Assembly (NCBI RefSeq): GCF_000372465.1
Contig: NZ_AQUZ01000017.1
Location: 62,001 to 126,000, forward strand
Reading direction: 5' to 3'
Length of the DNA: 64,000 nt
DNA from: Kribbella catacumbae DSM 19601
GTDB lineage: Bacteria; Actinomycetota; Actinomycetes; Propionibacteriales; Kribbellaceae
Of this stretch, positions 62,656 to 64,000 are shown piece by piece (position 1 is the first letter of the stretch; the number at the start of each line of letters is the position of its first letter). Made by a program: the position numbers and the translations under genes. Under the pieces are notes generated by a model. That model was not told the origin of the DNA. It made no database searches and saw only the letters and a program-made list of their open reading frames with translations.

Positions 62656-63394
62656 GCTTGGTATGCGGGTGTTCTCGGGGCCGGTTGGTGAGCCGGCGGT
62701 GGAGTTGGCTGTCGCGACCGCGATGGTGCGACGTGCGTCTGCGGGGGAGTTGGTGGAGGCGCTACGGATCTATCGGCCGGCCGAGCCGGTGCTGGTCTTC
62801 GGGCGCCGGGACACGCGGCACCCTGGCTTCGAGGCCGCAGTACGGGTCGGTCGTGACGCCGGGTTCGTGCCACTTGTGCGCGCGGTTGGTGGGCGGCCTG
62901 TCGCCTATACGTCGGAAGCGCTGGTGATCGACCACGTACGGCCTGACCTGCGAGCGACCGAGGACCAGCAGAGCCGCTTCAAGGCTTTCGGTCAGCTGTA
63001 CGCCGATACGCTCCGGGCGATCGACATCGATGCACGGGTCGGCGAAATCCCCGGCGAGTACTGCCCGGGCCCAGAGAGCATCAACGCTCGTGGCGCCGTC
63101 AAGCTGGTCGGTACGGGCCAGCGAGTCGTACGGAACGCCTGGCTCTTCAGCTCCCTGACCGTCATCGGCGACGCCGACCTGATCCGATCCCTCCTGACCG
63201 AGGTCTACGCCAACCTGGAGCTCCCCTTCGACCCGGCCACCGTCGGCTCCCTGTCAACCGAACGCCCCGACCTGACGGCGACCGCCGTCGAACACCACTT
63301 CCACGCGACCTTCGCCGCCGGAATCGCCCCATCGCTCCTTGACCACCCAACCCTGGAGCTGGCCGCCTCGTCCGCGGCCGACCATCGAATCTAG
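62654..63394 (+). CDS. Lipoate/biotin protein ligase A/B-family protein
   Basis: A 246-residue protein from ATG 62654 (ATG 62663 also possible). LplA/BirA-fold motifs: EPVLVFGRRDTRHPGFEAAV, VPLVRAVGGRPVAYTSEALV (RxxGG..ayh-like), GEYCPGPESINARGAVKLVG (GD/E-Y-C-P..KL-G catalytic loop with Lys) and TGQRVVRNAWLFSS. It probably attaches or transfers an acyl cofactor such as lipoate or octanoate. The gene starts on top of the TetR remnant. Confidence 0.87.
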   Translation: MLGMRVFSGPVGEPAVELAVATAMVRRASAGELVEALRIYRPAEPVLVFGRRDTRHPGFEAAVRVGRDAGFVPLVRAVGGRPVAYTSEALVIDHVRPDLRATEDQQSRFKAFGQLYADTLRAIDIDARVGEIPGEYCPGPESINARGAVKLVGTGQRVVRNAWLFSSLTVIGDADLIRSLLTEVYANLELPFDPATVGSLSTERPDLTATAVEHHFHATFAAGIAPSLLDHPTLELAASSAADHRI

Positions 63395-63428
63395 TCGCTG
63401 CCCGGATGCGGGCCTTGGTTGGCCGGCG

Positions 63429-63755
63429 TTACTTCTCGGCCGGGCCGGGTTCCCTCTTGATGGACTTCTGATAGATGTCCGCGTAGGTGGGCGAGTCCTT
63501 GACCAGGTCGTCGCAGAACGCGGCAACATCGGTGCCGATGAGTTCCAGAACTCCCTTACCGGCCGCGGCGCCCTCCTCGAAAAAGTCGACGATCCCTGTG
63601 AGCAGGGACCCGTCAACCAGGTCGAGCGGTCCAACCTTGAAGAGGTACCTCTGGATCTCCTTGTAGACGATCTGGTAGTCCGGCGGGAGCGCCTTGACTC
63701 GCGCCAGGTGCGCCCGCCACTGCTTCTTGCCCTCGATGATGTCCTGGATGCCCAC
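63429..63755 (-). CDS. DUF1048 domain-containing protein
   Basis: A 108-residue protein; GTG 63755 with AGGAGG upstream. The helical pattern KKQWRAHLARVKALPPDYQI, VYKEIQRYLFK, FFEEGAAAGKGVLELIGTDV and AAFCDDLVKDSPTYADIYQK is that of DUF1048, a small all-helical family of unknown function often found near PadR-type regulators. It follows a second DUF1048 gene with one base between stop and start. Confidence 0.87.
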   Translation of the reverse strand: MGIQDIIEGKKQWRAHLARVKALPPDYQIVYKEIQRYLFKVGPLDLVDGSLLTGIVDFFEEGAAAGKGVLELIGTDVAAFCDDLVKDSPTYADIYQKSIKREPGPAEK

Positions 63756-63756
63756 G

Positions 63757-64000
63757 TCAGCCTCCTAGCTTGGCGAGTTTCCTTGCGACGTTCCTGTTCA
63801 ACTGCTCGCGCCACCGGTCGCGATAGGTGCGAGCCTCCCTGCCGCCGGCCAGCGCCGCGCTGAAGCCCTCGATGTCGTCACCGACTACGTGATAGATGCT
63901 TTGCCCGTCGGCCGCTGTCTCTTCGAGCAGCCCCAGGGCGCCGTCGAGGATCGGCATCAGGTTTCGGCCGGTGAGGTCCGAGTAGGGTGAGAGATGACTC
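63757..64000 (-). CDS. Second DUF1048 protein (partial, runs off the right edge)
   Basis: The frame is open to the window edge on the minus strand. The visible end (SDLTGRNLMPILDGALGLLE, SIYHVVGDDIEGFSAALAGG, WREQLNRNVARKL) matches the C-terminal half of DUF1048. Its true start lies beyond 64000. An internal ATG at 63957 is not the start, because similarity continues upstream. It is co-directional with the other DUF1048 gene, and the two are probably a tandem duplicate. Confidence 0.8.
   Translation of the reverse strand, partial: SHLSPYSDLTGRNLMPILDGALGLLEETAADGQSIYHVVGDDIEGFSAALAGGREARTYRDRWREQLNRNVARKLAKLGG

Overview
The window is high-GC DNA with actinobacterial gene content: many GTG and TTG starts, Tat and lipobox secretion signals, SAV_915 and DUF1048 families, CUT1 sugar transporters without their own ATPase, and a leuS-degV-comEA-comEC-holA-rpsT-lepA gene order. 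The style of the proteins suggests a Kribbella-like member of the Propionibacteriales. That placement is inferred from protein character, not from a database match.

Layout. 1-2.6 kb: end of a TerC-like membrane protein, an MFS transporter, a phosphotransferase remnant and a GNAT acetyltransferase. 2.8-6.5 kb: a three-gene LplB/YtcP-type sugar ABC transporter closed by a long perfect palindrome. 6.6-15.9 kb: an iron-siderophore-type binding lipoprotein, an EEP-family hydrolase, a Tat-exported small subunit with a GMC oxidoreductase, a CHRD/DUF3455 secreted protein, a phytanoyl-CoA-dioxygenase-like enzyme with an AraC regulator, and a secreted trypsin-like protease. 16.0-22.6 kb: a complete four-gene type I Wadjet (JetABCD) plasmid-defence operon. 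22.6-46.1 kb: the housekeeping block leuS (behind an apparent leucine leader-peptide attenuator), yjbQ, an XRE-STAND regulator, a PPOX protein, degV, comEA, comEC, holA, rpsT and lepA. Accessory genes interrupt this block: an orphan NgcE-like binding protein with tandem repeats, a large secreted subtilase, a sigma factor paired with a membrane-anchored propeller-like protein, and several decayed genes.

46.1-53.5 kb: an APH(6)-like kinase, a MOSC protein, an MFS remnant, and an uronate-utilisation cluster (IclR regulator, kduD, kduI, divergent sodium:solute symporter) with shared inverted-repeat operators, then asd. 53.5-57.1 kb: a secreted PNGase A-like protein and a long-chain acyl-CoA ligase. 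57.1-58.2 kb has no convincing gene but contains an inverted repeat. 58.2-64.0 kb: an AbiEi antitoxin-like gene with a broken AbiEii partner, a SAV_915 protein, two convergent tiny membrane proteins, an APC permease, a TetR remnant, a lipoate/biotin-ligase-like protein and two DUF1048 proteins, the last cut by the window edge.

The Wadjet operon is the clearest functional system and is a known type. The least explained items are non-coding: (1) a 477-bp fold-back element bounded by 23-bp inverted repeats, the same pair that forms the palindrome after the sugar transporter; (2) a stem-loop cluster in which three hairpin loops share CACAGGGGA; (3) a 28-bp tandem repeat starting inside the last codons of an orphan binding-protein gene; and (4) a short leucine-rich leader ORF before leuS. 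At least seven remnants of larger genes (two phosphotransferases, MFS, propeller protein, tautomerase, AbiEii, TetR) indicate active gene decay.
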